A stretch of DNA of 64,000 nt, from contig JAKUNG010000012.1 of NCBI GenBank assembly GCA_022452285.1, forward strand, positions 62,001-126,000, in the 5' to 3' direction. The notes under the pieces are model-generated. The model was not told the DNA's origin, ran no database searches, and worked only from the letters and a program-made list of their open reading frames with translations. Shown here piece by piece: positions 1 to 8,490 of the stretch. Numbering within the stretch: the stretch's first letter is position 1; every line of letters begins with the position of its first letter. The translations under genes were made by a program, and so were the position numbers. The stretch is from Terriglobia bacterium (lineage in GTDB: Bacteria > Acidobacteriota > Terriglobia > Versatilivoradales > Versatilivoraceae).

Positions 1-853
1 CCAAATAGGGTGTAACATTTAAATCAATCTCCTCGTCATTACGTAAAACTGTCATTGCAATAGTCTTATCCTTATTTCCGTTTAAAGAATCAATCAGATC
101 TAACCCTATTTTTCTTAACTCAACGCCTGCTACCTTAATTACTTGGTCACCAGGAAGAATACCAGCTTGGTAAGCAGGTTTTTCTGGTAAGACATCCCCT
201 ATCCAAACAGAAGCTAATTCAAAAGGTAGTGCGCCTAGGAATCCAACATGTTCTTTTCCGCGTGTCTCTGGAACAACAGTCGTCGAGAAAATTTTCTCTC
301 CTCTTTTAACTTGAAGTTTTAAAGATTTTTCTGGGCTGGATCTTACTTCAAACAAAAATTGTTCCCAGGTCGGATCTTGTAATTCGTTGATTTGTAATAT
401 TTGATCGTTTGGTCTGAGGTTGTTTTCAGCTACAGAACCTGCTTTAACTAAACCTATAACAACAGGTTCCCTTGGCCAAAGAGGAACTTCGTAGTGGTAA
501 TAATAGAGACCAGTAAGTAAGGCTACAGCAAGTAGACCATTCATAACGGGGCCCATAATGGCTACAATAAATCGTTGCCACTTGGGATGTGAAAGAAACT
601 CTTCGACGCCTCCTGTAGCGTCTTCAGGGTTTTCGCCGGCCATGCTGACATATCCGCCAAGAGGAATAGCACATATTTTGTATTCTGTTTCTCCTTTGCG
701 AAAACCTAGTATTTTTGGACCAAAACCTACAGCAAAGGCATTAACTTTAATGCTAAAAATCTTAGCAGCCCAAAAATGGCCTAATTCATGCACAACTACT
801 ATTGTGCCAAACACTAAAACCACACTAAAAACACTTGAAAAAAAATCTAGCAT
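1..853 (-). CDS. rseP: RseP-type site-2 zinc metalloprotease, 3' part cut by window edge
   Basis: This is an intramembrane M50 protease that cleaves membrane-anchored anti-sigma factors or signal-peptide remnants. The gene starts at the ATG at 853-851 and reads leftward off the window, so only about 284 N-terminal codons are visible. The translation begins with a membrane segment carrying the zinc-binding motif HELGH, followed by the AVGFGP stretch typical of the family. A second membrane region and two PDZ-like domains follow; the second contains AGILPGDQVIKVAG. The two PDZ domains favour RseP over single-PDZ relatives. It is the last visible gene of a uppS-cdsA-dxr-rseP cluster, the common bacterial order, and lies 89 bases after dxr. 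The C-terminal membrane segment with the LDG motif would lie outside the window. No clear Shine-Dalgarno sequence is seen. Confidence 0.93.
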   Translation of the reverse strand, partial: MLDFFSSVFSVVLVFGTIVVVHELGHFWAAKIFSIKVNAFAVGFGPKILGFRKGETEYKICAIPLGGYVSMAGENPEDATGGVEEFLSHPKWQRFIVAIMGPVMNGLLAVALLTGLYYYHYEVPLWPREPVVIGLVKAGSVAENNLRPNDQILQINELQDPTWEQFLFEVRSSPEKSLKLQVKRGEKIFSTTVVPETRGKEHVGFLGALPFELASVWIGDVLPEKPAYQAGILPGDQVIKVAGVELRKIGLDLIDSLNGNKDKTIAMTVLRNDEEIDLNVTPYL

Positions 854-942
854 TGAGAACAACTCTTAATTTAGTTTAGTTAAGGTGGATAAAATTTATT
901 TCAAGGACCTACAATATATCGATTAAGTCCTGGGCTTTTCTA

Positions 943-2118
943 TTAAATAAAATCAGTTTCGATCAGTCGGTCTGTTTCAAACCTGACCTTTTTATCATAC
1001 TCTACAATTTCCGTAACTGAAGAAAAATTAATTTTCTGATTAAAAGTGCCCATCATTTTACCTATTACTTTTGGAATTTCCAGAAAGCTAATTTTCTTTT
1101 TGAGAAAAGCGTCTACTGCAATTTCATCTGCTGCATTTAAAACACAAGGTGCAGTTCCTAATGATTGGGCAGCTTGAAATGCTAATTCTAGACAAGGAGA
1201 TTTACCTAAATCAGGTGTTTGAAATTCTAACTTTCTTAATTGATTAACATCAAGCTTTCCTTTGGAACGAGATGTTCGTTGGGGATAATTAAATGCGTAG
1301 TGAATAGGCTGACACATATCAGTTAAACCTAACTGTGCAATCAAAGAGCCATCTACAAATTCAACCATAGAATGAATAATTGATTGAGGATGTATAAGGA
1401 CAGAAATTTGGTGCACCTTGAGATTAAATAACCATTGGGCCTCTATAACTTCAAGGCCCTTATTCATTAGTGTGGCAGAGTCCACTGTAATTCGGTTGCC
1501 CATTTTCCAAGTTGGATGATTTAGAGCCATTTGAGGTGTCACTGTAGAAAGTTTAGCACGAGAGAAGTTCAAAAAAGGCCCTCCAGATGCAGTCAAAATA
1601 ATACGGGATATTTCATCGGGTTCTCCACATCGCAGACATTGGTGAATAGCACTGTGTTCGCTGTCAACTGGGATAATCTGTGTTCCAGTATTTCGAGCTA
1701 TGTTTGTGACTAACTCTCCAGCAACAACTAAAATTTCCTTATTAGCTAAAGCGATTGTTTTTCCGTGCTCAATAGCTTGAATAGTTGGTTCCAAACCAGC
1801 TATACCTACTATAGAGCTAACTACTAAGTTAGTTTCTGGAAGGGTTGCAACTTCTAATAGTCCTTCAATTCCACTCAGTAACCTTGGTCTGTCTGACAAT
1901 GGCAGATCCATTAACTTTTTCTTTAGCAAGTCTTTAGACGTAGAGTTGGAAACAGAAACTGTTTGTGGACGAAACACTTTAATTTGTTTAAAAAGCTCAT
2001 CAATATTATTGCCAGCTGCTAAACCAATCACTTTAAAGAGGCTAGTGTTTTCTCCAACTACCCTTAGACAATTTTGGCCGATCGAACCTGTTGATCCCAA
2101 GATTGATAAGTTTTTCAT
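943..2118 (-). CDS. dxr: 1-deoxy-D-xylulose-5-phosphate reductoisomerase
   Basis: This enzyme converts 1-deoxy-D-xylulose 5-phosphate to 2-C-methyl-D-erythritol 4-phosphate with NADPH, the second step of the MEP isoprenoid pathway, in the cytosol. At 391 residues it has the usual length. The NADPH-binding motif GSTGSIG is at residues 8-14. Substrate and metal motifs SEHSAIHQCL, TASGGPF and NHPTWKMGNRITVDSATLMN are all present. The gene lies between cdsA (63 bases upstream) and rseP. Together with uppS it supplies and uses isoprenoid precursors for the undecaprenyl carrier, so joint transcription makes sense. An AGAGGT stretch lies about ten bases before the ATG. Nothing is missing or unusual. 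Confidence 0.97.
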   Translation of the reverse strand: MKNLSILGSTGSIGQNCLRVVGENTSLFKVIGLAAGNNIDELFKQIKVFRPQTVSVSNSTSKDLLKKKLMDLPLSDRPRLLSGIEGLLEVATLPETNLVVSSIVGIAGLEPTIQAIEHGKTIALANKEILVVAGELVTNIARNTGTQIIPVDSEHSAIHQCLRCGEPDEISRIILTASGGPFLNFSRAKLSTVTPQMALNHPTWKMGNRITVDSATLMNKGLEVIEAQWLFNLKVHQISVLIHPQSIIHSMVEFVDGSLIAQLGLTDMCQPIHYAFNYPQRTSRSKGKLDVNQLRKLEFQTPDLGKSPCLELAFQAAQSLGTAPCVLNAADEIAVDAFLKKKISFLEIPKVIGKMMGTFNQKINFSSVTEIVEYDKKVRFETDRLIETDFI

Positions 2119-2181
2119 AGTTTTTTGACCTCTTGGGGCAATGCTAAAAAATAAGAACTTAGGTGGAAAAACTTCACGTAG

Positions 2182-2982
2182 TTATTCAAAAAATGATAGA
2201 TAAAAGAATAAGACAGGAGCTCCTAGTAAAATGCTATCTATCCGATCCAGCATGCCTCCATGTCCAGGTAATAAGTTCGAAGAATCTTTAAGATGTGCAC
2301 TTCGTTTCATTGCTGATTCTGTGAGATCCCCTAACTGACCTAAAACACCTAATGTCCATCCAAGAAAAAGCAGTTCAATAAACGCTGTTTGAAGAAAAAA
2401 ATACTGTCCAACTATGACCGCTAGGGTATTACCTATTAAACCTCCAACTGAACCAGCCCAAGTTTTGTTTGGACTGATTCTAGGTGCCAGCTTTCGCTTG
2501 CCTAAAAGTCGACCAACATAGTAGGCTCCGGTGTCACCCATCCAATTTACAACAAGAAGAAAAAGAATCCACTGTGGGCCTGTACCACTGGCTCCAGAGT
2601 GGATTGCCACTAAGAACCCCAACATTACCGAAACATAAAAGATTCCCAGTAAAGTTATTCCACCACAGATTAAGAGCTTGTTTAACTGGTGGTTTCTTTG
2701 TAAGGACAGAAAAAGAAATGAGATAGTAGCTAGAGACAGGACGCCTAAAACATATGATTGTTTATCAAACTGAGCATAGAAGCTGATAATTAAGAGAATA
2801 GAATAAGTATGTCCTGCCAGCCTGTGTACTTCTAGTTGAGAATGTTTAGCTAAACTGAAAAATTCTTCTAATGCAATAATTCCAACAACAACAACAAGTA
2901 AAAGAAAACACCATTTAGGTAGGTAACCTATAGTGAAAATCAGAGGAGGTAGTAGAATTAGAGCGGTTAGCCAGCGTTTCAT
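2182..2982 (-). CDS. cdsA: phosphatidate cytidylyltransferase
   Basis: This membrane enzyme makes CDP-diacylglycerol from phosphatidate and CTP, the branch point for all phospholipids in the cell. The 266 residues contain about seven to eight hydrophobic segments. The CdsA signature lies near the C terminus (about residues 223-247), ending in the conserved PGHGGMLDR. The start codon overlaps the end of uppS by four bases (ATGA arrangement), so the two are translationally coupled. The product feeds pssA and psd, found about 22 kb away in this window. No anomalies are seen. Confidence 0.95.
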   Translation of the reverse strand: MKRWLTALILLPPLIFTIGYLPKWCFLLLVVVVGIIALEEFFSLAKHSQLEVHRLAGHTYSILLIISFYAQFDKQSYVLGVLSLATISFLFLSLQRNHQLNKLLICGGITLLGIFYVSVMLGFLVAIHSGASGTGPQWILFLLVVNWMGDTGAYYVGRLLGKRKLAPRISPNKTWAGSVGGLIGNTLAVIVGQYFFLQTAFIELLFLGWTLGVLGQLGDLTESAMKRSAHLKDSSNLLPGHGGMLDRIDSILLGAPVLFFYLSFFE

Positions 2983-3779
2983 TCAGTAGACAACCCTCCA
3001 TAGCGTCGTTCTCTCGATTGATAAGAAAGGATGGCTTCAAAAAGATCCTTTTTTCGAAAATCGGGCCACAAAGTTTTGGTTACCCAAATTTCAGAATAGG
3101 CGATCTGCCAGAGCAAAAAGTTGCTGATACGGAGTTCTCCGCTAGTTCGTATAAGTAAGTCTGGATCCGGTAATCCAGCTGTATAAAGACAATCTGCTAT
3201 AGCTTGTTCATCCAAATTAAGTTTGTCTTGAGCATCATTTTGTTTTTTTTTCCATAAATGTTTGAATGCATCAACTAACTCTGCACGTCCCCCATAATTC
3301 AATGCAACATTGAAAAGAAGGCCATGATTTCTAGATGTTTTATTCTTAGCAAGGTCAAGTTCTCGCTGAATTGAGGGAGATAATTCTTCAGTACGACCCA
3401 GAGTGTCAAATTTAATGTCATTGTCCATTAAAGTAGCAAGCTCTCTGTTAAGGAATTCCTTTAGCAATCTCATTAGCATTGTTACTTCAGTTTTAGGTCT
3501 TTTCCAATTTTCAACGGAAAATGCATAGAGAGTTAGTATATTTAATTTGAGTCGTGCTGCCGTTTCTACAACCTCTCTTACTGATTCAATACCTGCACGA
3601 TGTCCGGCTACTCTAGGCAGTCTTCTGTTTTGTGCCCAACGACCATTACCATCCATAATGATAGCTATGTGTTTAGGAATAGCTTCTAAATCTAACCGTT
3701 CCAAGAGCTTTTGGTCTTCTATACTATCCTTGAGGTGCGGGGCAAAGTTTGTTTGAATTTCTCGAGTGACCAATGACAT
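2979..3779 (-). CDS. uppS: undecaprenyl diphosphate synthase (cis-prenyltransferase)
   Basis: This enzyme condenses farnesyl diphosphate with isopentenyl diphosphate in cis to give the C55 lipid carrier used for peptidoglycan and surface glycans. The catalytic Asp is D43 in MDGNGRWA, followed by the RxxGHRAG region. The conserved segments LTLYAFSVENWKRP and DLLIRTSGELRISNF-LLW are present. Length is 266 residues. About 30 residues precede the conserved core, so the true start could be slightly downstream, but no better ribosome-binding site is visible. It heads the cdsA-dxr-rseP cluster and overlaps cdsA by four bases. Confidence 0.96.
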   Translation of the reverse strand: MSLVTREIQTNFAPHLKDSIEDQKLLERLDLEAIPKHIAIIMDGNGRWAQNRRLPRVAGHRAGIESVREVVETAARLKLNILTLYAFSVENWKRPKTEVTMLMRLLKEFLNRELATLMDNDIKFDTLGRTEELSPSIQRELDLAKNKTSRNHGLLFNVALNYGGRAELVDAFKHLWKKKQNDAQDKLNLDEQAIADCLYTAGLPDPDLLIRTSGELRISNFLLWQIAYSEIWVTKTLWPDFRKKDLFEAILSYQSRERRYGGLSTE

Positions 3780-3984
3780 GCAACTTACCAGTAGTAGGGC
3801 AGCAAAAGGGGTGATTAAATTTCCTTTTCCTCAATAAAAGCAGATAGAAAAATATTAAAAAGAATCATTGTAAAGTTTAGGGTTTGAACTAAAACTAATA
3901 TCTATGTGATCTAGGACTAAAAAAAATAATTAAGGAGTCCATCGCTCAGTGCCCAACTATTTTTTAAAAGATTAGAATCACAGT

Positions 3985-4776
3985 TTAATAATCAACTGAA
4001 ACTAAAAACAGTCCTTTTGCTGGGGCAGTTGGCCCTGCTTTTGAACGGTTTTTCGATTTCAAAATTGCTGGAATTTGATCTACCCTAAGTCTCCCTACAC
4101 CTACTTCAATAAAAGTGCCAACAAAGTTCCGAACCATGTGATGTAGAAACCCATTAGCACAGACGTTATATTCCAAGAGATTTGTCTGAGTGTCAAATAC
4201 AAAAAAGGAAGAGGTTACATGTCTGACCTTACATTTAACTTGGCTATCTGCATCGCAGAATGCTGAAAAATCCTTTTTACCTACTACAAGTTCAGCAGCT
4301 CTACTTAATTTGTCATAATCAAGTTTGCGATAAAAATGGTAGACATAAGGAAACTGAAACGGTGAACACCACTGGGCATTAAGAATTCGATAACAATAAT
4401 GTTTGGTTTTTGCATCTTGTCGAGAATGAAATAGAGAATCAACTTGTTCCACCTTATTAACCCTAATAGAAGGGGATAGATTTGAATTTAATGCTTTTTG
4501 CAAATTGTGTGTTTTGATTGGTGAATCTGTATGGAAATGACAAATTTGGCCTAAGGCATGCGCTCCTGCATCAGTTCGGCCAGACCCAAAGAGTTTAATA
4601 GAATCTTGCGTAATATTACTTAATATTTTGGTTAACTCCCCTTGAATAGTCTTAAGATTAGATTGAATTTGCCAACCATGGTAGTGAGTTCCATCATATT
4701 CCAATTCTAAACGAATATTTCTTTTGACTAAATTAGTAGATTGTAGAGGAGTTTTGCTGGTTGGCTTCAATAACAT
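3985..4776 (-). CDS. truA: tRNA pseudouridine(38-40) synthase
   Basis: This cytosolic enzyme isomerises uridines 38-40 in the anticodon arm of tRNAs. The catalytic aspartate is D69 in the motif GSGRTDAGAHA. The N-terminal LELEYDGTHYHGWQ and the C-terminal HHMVRNFVGTFIEVG motifs are typical. Length is 263 residues with about 20 extra residues before the first conserved strand, so a later start is possible. The gene is followed by a 205-base gap before uppS and preceded by pyrE 109 bases upstream, all on the minus strand. It may be transcribed separately. Confidence 0.95.
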   Translation of the reverse strand: MLLKPTSKTPLQSTNLVKRNIRLELEYDGTHYHGWQIQSNLKTIQGELTKILSNITQDSIKLFGSGRTDAGAHALGQICHFHTDSPIKTHNLQKALNSNLSPSIRVNKVEQVDSLFHSRQDAKTKHYCYRILNAQWCSPFQFPYVYHFYRKLDYDKLSRAAELVVGKKDFSAFCDADSQVKCKVRHVTSSFFVFDTQTNLLEYNVCANGFLHHMVRNFVGTFIEVGVGRLRVDQIPAILKSKNRSKAGPTAPAKGLFLVSVDY

Positions 4777-4885
4777 TTAAAATATTCTTTTATAGAGGAA
4801 GAGAGATTTTCTGATCAGGACTCTATAACATGTGGCAGAAGCAAAGAAAAGTTTCTGAAACTTAATTAGTCATTAAAATTGCAAG

Positions 4886-5455
4886 TTAACGACTTCCAGG
4901 TTTGTATGTATTTATTTGTAATTTGCAGAGGGGACATTCCTCGGGTCGATAGCTAGGAAGGTCAAGCTGCCATAATGAGTGATGAATAATGTTTTGAAAA
5001 GCCTTGCCATTACTTCTGTCAATAATTGATGCTACCCCTTGGACTGAAGCGCCATGTTCTTGTATCAGTGAGACAGTTTCTAAAGTTGACCCTCCCGTTG
5101 TTATAACATCCTCGACTACAAGGGCTATTTCATCCTTGTTAATGCTAAAACCACGGCGAAGTTTAAATGAACTGTTTTTTCGTTCTACAAAGATAGCTCG
5201 ACAGTCAAGAAATTTACTGAGCGCATGCCCAATGACGACTCCTCCCATTGCCGGTGAAACAACTAAGTCGGGTTTGTCTTTTCCAATTTTAGTAGCTAAC
5301 ATATTTGCACAAATATCAGCATATTTTGGCCATTGCAGCACCTTAGCACACTGAAGGTATAGTGGGCTATGAAGACCAGAGGTTAGTATGAAGTGTCCGT
5401 TGATTAAGGCCCCTGTGTCCTTAAAAATTTTTTCTATTTGGTGTTTTTGTGTCAT
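4886..5455 (-). CDS. pyrE: orotate phosphoribosyltransferase
   Basis: This enzyme transfers the phosphoribosyl group from PRPP to orotate to give OMP in de novo pyrimidine synthesis. The PRPP-binding loop ALVVEDVITTGGST occupies residues 111-124, and an upstream conserved LVVSPAMGGVVIG segment is seen. The tail ends in ECPLCK and PGSR, the cysteine-pair C terminus found in one common bacterial PyrE subgroup. At 189 residues it has full length. A hairpin-forming repeat lies about 90 bases upstream in the divergent region shared with the TolC-like gene and could serve pyrE expression, but it lacks a U-tract. Confidence 0.95.
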   Translation of the reverse strand: MTQKHQIEKIFKDTGALINGHFILTSGLHSPLYLQCAKVLQWPKYADICANMLATKIGKDKPDLVVSPAMGGVVIGHALSKFLDCRAIFVERKNSSFKLRRGFSINKDEIALVVEDVITTGGSTLETVSLIQEHGASVQGVASIIDRSNGKAFQNIIHHSLWQLDLPSYRPEECPLCKLQINTYKPGSR

Positions 5456-5822
5456 AAACTGGAGTCTAAAGAATCACAACTTGATGTTAACATCTGAAGT
5501 TTTACAAAGCAATTAGCTTAGGAAAAACGGCTCAAGTTTTCCTTTAAACTATTTTCACTAAAAATAGTTTTTAAGGTTCTTTACTCTTATAGTTGGAAGT
5601 TTAAGTAAATAAAGAGTAGGTATTAATGATTCAGATAAGAATTAACTTAGTGCATTTTTAACAAAACTTTACATAAAATTTACTCACTCTTTACAACATT
5701 AGTTTTGGATCTGATATTTAATTAATTCTGTTTATATCAAGCACAAGATTATTCTTTTATCTTTATTGAGTTATATTTAACTAATAAATAACAATGAGTG
5801 AAATATAAACAAGGAGCTTTCA
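5456..5822. other. divergent intergenic region with one hairpin
   Basis: This 367-base AT-rich region separates divergent pyrE and the TolC-like gene and must hold both promoters. The only clear structure is the inverted repeat at 5546-5570 (listed separately). A strong AAGGAG ribosome-binding site precedes the TolC-like ATG. I see no small open frame, tRNA or known riboswitch in it. Confidence 0.6.
5546..5570. repeat. 10-bp inverted repeat (hairpin)
   Basis: AAACTATTTT at 5546-5555 and AAAATAGTTT at 5561-5570 form a perfect 10-bp stem with a 5-base loop. Outer CCTT and AAGG at 5541-5544 and 5573-5576 can extend it after a short internal loop. It sits upstream of both divergent genes, so it is not a terminator for either. 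It could be an operator or a leader hairpin of pyrE. There is no T-run. Confidence 0.55.
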
Positions 5823-7586
5823 ATGTGTCGAAGCAAGAAAGATAATAAAAATTATTCTATGAAAGTAGTGATGCTTTTAGGTGTATTGTTGAGTTTTTTT
5901 TCTTCACTCGTAACTTTAAAGGCTCAATCAGTCTTCCCTTTTCCTATGTGGTTTAAAGACAACTTTTACCGTCCCTATATAAGTGAAGAAATAAATCAAA
6001 CAACCGATTATCTGACTAATAAATCACAGGAAGGAACGCTTAGATTAACAGAATCTACAGTCATCCATTTAGTGCTTGAAAGCAATTTAGATGTAGTTGT
6101 AGATCGTTATGAGCCCAATTTATCTTTTTATCAGATAGAAGTTGCATCACGAATATTTGAGCCTACTGTTTCCTTAAATTTAGGTGTTGATCGCAATGAT
6201 AGACCCCTAAGTTCGACCTTTTTGACTGGGACTGATACACAAACTAGGTTGGGACATACAGCTGATGCCGGTCTTAGTAAACTATTTGAGACAGGTACTC
6301 AATTCCGTGTTGATTATCTAAGTGGTCGTGTTTCAGATAATAACCGAAGAAATTTTTTAAATCCCTATTGGCAAGCTTCTGTAAGAACTTCAATCAGTCA
6401 GCCTCTTTTAAGAAATTTTGGCACCCTTACAAATACACATTCAGTAAGAATTGCTCATAATAATAAGGATATAAGTGAATCTGTTTTTGAACAGCAAGTA
6501 ATAAGCATGGTAAATCAAGTGCAAAGCTTGTATTGGGATCTAGTTTTCGCCAATGAAGATGTCAAGGTGAAACAACAATCCTTAGACTTAGCTATTAAGA
6601 CAAATGAAGATAACAAAAAGATGGCCGAAATTGGAACTCTAGCTCCAATTGAAGTGTTTAAATCAGAAGCTGAGATAGCAAGACGAAGAGAGTTATTGAT
6701 TACTGCTAAGTATTCATTGACTCAAATGGAAGACCAGATGAAGAAATTAATTTCTAGTGTAAGAGATCCAGGTACACTATTGATGCGGATAGAACCACTT
6801 GATTTGTTAGCTTCAAGGGAAGATTTTAAAGATTTTGATTTGGCTCAGGCAGTTAGTTACGCTATTGAGCAACGCCCTGAAATTAAGCAACAAAGAAAGA
6901 GAATTGACAACGCTGAAATTGAAGTTGAGTACTCTCGTAATCAATTACTCCCTGATGTTAGATTGAATGTATTTTATGGAGCCGCTGCATTAGAGGGTGT
7001 CGCTCGATCTTTACCAGTTGATCCAATTACAGGCTTTCCTGTTGGTGGGAGTTCTCCAGTGATTACTAATAGAACAGGTGTAGGAGATGTATTTAACAGA
7101 ATTTTTAGGTCTGATTTCCCTAATTATGGTGCTTCTTTTACTGTGGAAATACCACTTACAAATCGTGGAAGGCAAGCAGAATATGCACGAGCAAGTGTTT
7201 CAAGGCGGCAATCTGAAAAGCGTCTTAAAGCAATTGAGCAACAAGTTGCATTGGAAGTTCGTAATGCACAGAACAAGTTAGAAATGAACCGTGCCAGGAT
7301 TGATGCTACCCAAAAAGTACGAGAATTAGCAGAAAGAAATCTAGACGCTGAGGAGAAGAAATTCAAATTGGGAACTTCCCAAATTCGATTTGTACTTGAG
7401 GAACAGGTACGTTTAGCTGAGGCTAAGACTAATGAAATTTCAGCTTTAGTCAATTTTACCAAATCAAAAAGGGAACTCGACAAAGCAATTGGTAAAACTT
7501 TGGCGATGTATAATATAAATATACAGGATGCTATTACTGGAAAGATTCCTCAGACCCCTGCAAGGGATAGAAACGTTAACCGTTGA
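5823..7586 (+). CDS. TolC-family outer membrane efflux protein
   Basis: This is a predicted outer-membrane channel of the OEP family, which forms trimeric beta-barrel and alpha-helical tunnels for export. The 587 residues start with a hydrophobic signal segment (about residues 13-35), then a tyrosine- and proline-rich region. Two OEP repeats follow with long amphipathic coiled helices, for example EVRNAQNKLEMNRARIDATQ and the FKLGTSQIRFVLEEQ motif near the C terminus. The start is well supported by AAGGAG six bases before the ATG. No membrane-fusion or RND/ABC partner is adjacent; the next genes are glycosyltransferases. The substrate is therefore unknown, and the partner pump is probably elsewhere. 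Confidence 0.9.
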   Translation: MCRSKKDNKNYSMKVVMLLGVLLSFFSSLVTLKAQSVFPFPMWFKDNFYRPYISEEINQTTDYLTNKSQEGTLRLTESTVIHLVLESNLDVVVDRYEPNLSFYQIEVASRIFEPTVSLNLGVDRNDRPLSSTFLTGTDTQTRLGHTADAGLSKLFETGTQFRVDYLSGRVSDNNRRNFLNPYWQASVRTSISQPLLRNFGTLTNTHSVRIAHNNKDISESVFEQQVISMVNQVQSLYWDLVFANEDVKVKQQSLDLAIKTNEDNKKMAEIGTLAPIEVFKSEAEIARRRELLITAKYSLTQMEDQMKKLISSVRDPGTLLMRIEPLDLLASREDFKDFDLAQAVSYAIEQRPEIKQQRKRIDNAEIEVEYSRNQLLPDVRLNVFYGAAALEGVARSLPVDPITGFPVGGSSPVITNRTGVGDVFNRIFRSDFPNYGASFTVEIPLTNRGRQAEYARASVSRRQSEKRLKAIEQQVALEVRNAQNKLEMNRARIDATQKVRELAERNLDAEEKKFKLGTSQIRFVLEEQVRLAEAKTNEISALVNFTKSKRELDKAIGKTLAMYNINIQDAITGKIPQTPARDRNVNR

Positions 7587-7606
7587 TAGGTGTACTTTTT
7601 TACGCA

Positions 7607-8356
7607 ATGAAGATTTCAGTTACTATCATCACTTTGAATGAAAAAGAAAATCTTTCCCGTTGTTTACAGTCAGTTGAAGGACTAGCAGATGAAATTATTG
7701 TTGTTGACTCAGGCAGTAAGGATCAGACTTGTGAAATAGCTAGTGCTTTGGGTGCACAAGTTGTGAAGCGCGATTGGACTAATTATTCTGATCAAAAAAA
7801 TTTTGCTGCTTATAGTGCTAACAATGACTGGATACTCAGTCTTGATGCAGACGAATGTCTTAGTCCTGATTTGCGGCAGGAATTACTTGCCATAAAGGAG
7901 GTGCCTTCTTCTTCAGTGGTGGCTTATGAGTTTCCAAGAAGAGCTTGTTATCTTGGGCGTTGGATTAGTCATGGCGGTTGGTATCCCGATTATAAGGTGC
8001 GCTTGTATAAGCGTAATCAGGGGTGTTGGGTCGGTGACTTTGTTCATGAAAGTCTCTCATATGATGGGGTGGTAAAACGATTGAATGGTAACCTTCTGCA
8101 CTATACGTGCAGCTCTATTTCAGAACATGCTCATGGAGTAGATGTATATACTACACTTGCTGCTCAGGATTTAAAGCAGCGGGGAAGTAAGAGTAGCATC
8201 ATGCAAATTGTTTTAGGACCCATCATTAGTTTTTGGAGCACGTATATTATTAAATGTGGGTTTTTAGATGGTTTTCATGGTTTCCTTATTGCAGTTTTTT
8301 CTGCCTATTACACTTTTCTCAAGTACTCCAAGCTATGGGACATTTGTAGAAAATAG
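7607..8356 (+). CDS. family 2 glycosyltransferase (WaaE/KdtX-like)
   Basis: This is a GT-A fold glycosyltransferase probably acting on lipopolysaccharide core or another surface glycan at the inner face of the membrane. It begins with SVTIITLNEKENLSRCL and has the nucleotide-binding EIIVVDSGS-DQT and DWILSLDADE (DxD-type) motifs. KVRLYKR and the HxxL-type GxxVHE segments of the WaaE subgroup follow, and a C-terminal hydrophobic stretch may associate with the membrane. I chose the ATG at 7607 because the reading frame upstream of it overlaps the TolC-like stop and has no homologous look. It follows the TolC-like gene by 20 bases, so the two are likely co-transcribed. Confidence 0.88.
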   Translation: MKISVTIITLNEKENLSRCLQSVEGLADEIIVVDSGSKDQTCEIASALGAQVVKRDWTNYSDQKNFAAYSANNDWILSLDADECLSPDLRQELLAIKEVPSSSVVAYEFPRRACYLGRWISHGGWYPDYKVRLYKRNQGCWVGDFVHESLSYDGVVKRLNGNLLHYTCSSISEHAHGVDVYTTLAAQDLKQRGSKSSIMQIVLGPIISFWSTYIIKCGFLDGFHGFLIAVFSAYYTFLKYSKLWDICRK

Positions 8357-8384
8357 CATAAGAATAATTCTTCCTTTCAGTAGC

Positions 8385-8416
8385 TTTATTCTATTTTTAG
8401 TAAAAAATAGAATAAA
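8385..8416 (+). terminator. probable intrinsic terminator after the GT2 gene
   Basis: TTTATTCTATTTTT (8385-8398) and AAAAATAGAATAAA (8403-8416) form a perfect 14-bp stem with a 4-base loop; flanking TCAG and CTGA can extend it across a bulge. A CTTTTT run follows about ten bases later. The stem is A-T rich, so strength is uncertain. It separates the GT2 and GT4 genes. Confidence 0.5.
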
Positions 8417-8490
8417 CTGACAGCAGTCTTTTTATTACACATTAATTTTGACCAGGTCTTGCCTGATCCTTAGATTAGGTAAATATAACC

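Noticed and set aside
558-869. Plus-strand open frame opposite rseP
   Set aside because: It is antisense to the HELGH-containing rseP reading frame and has no family resemblance.
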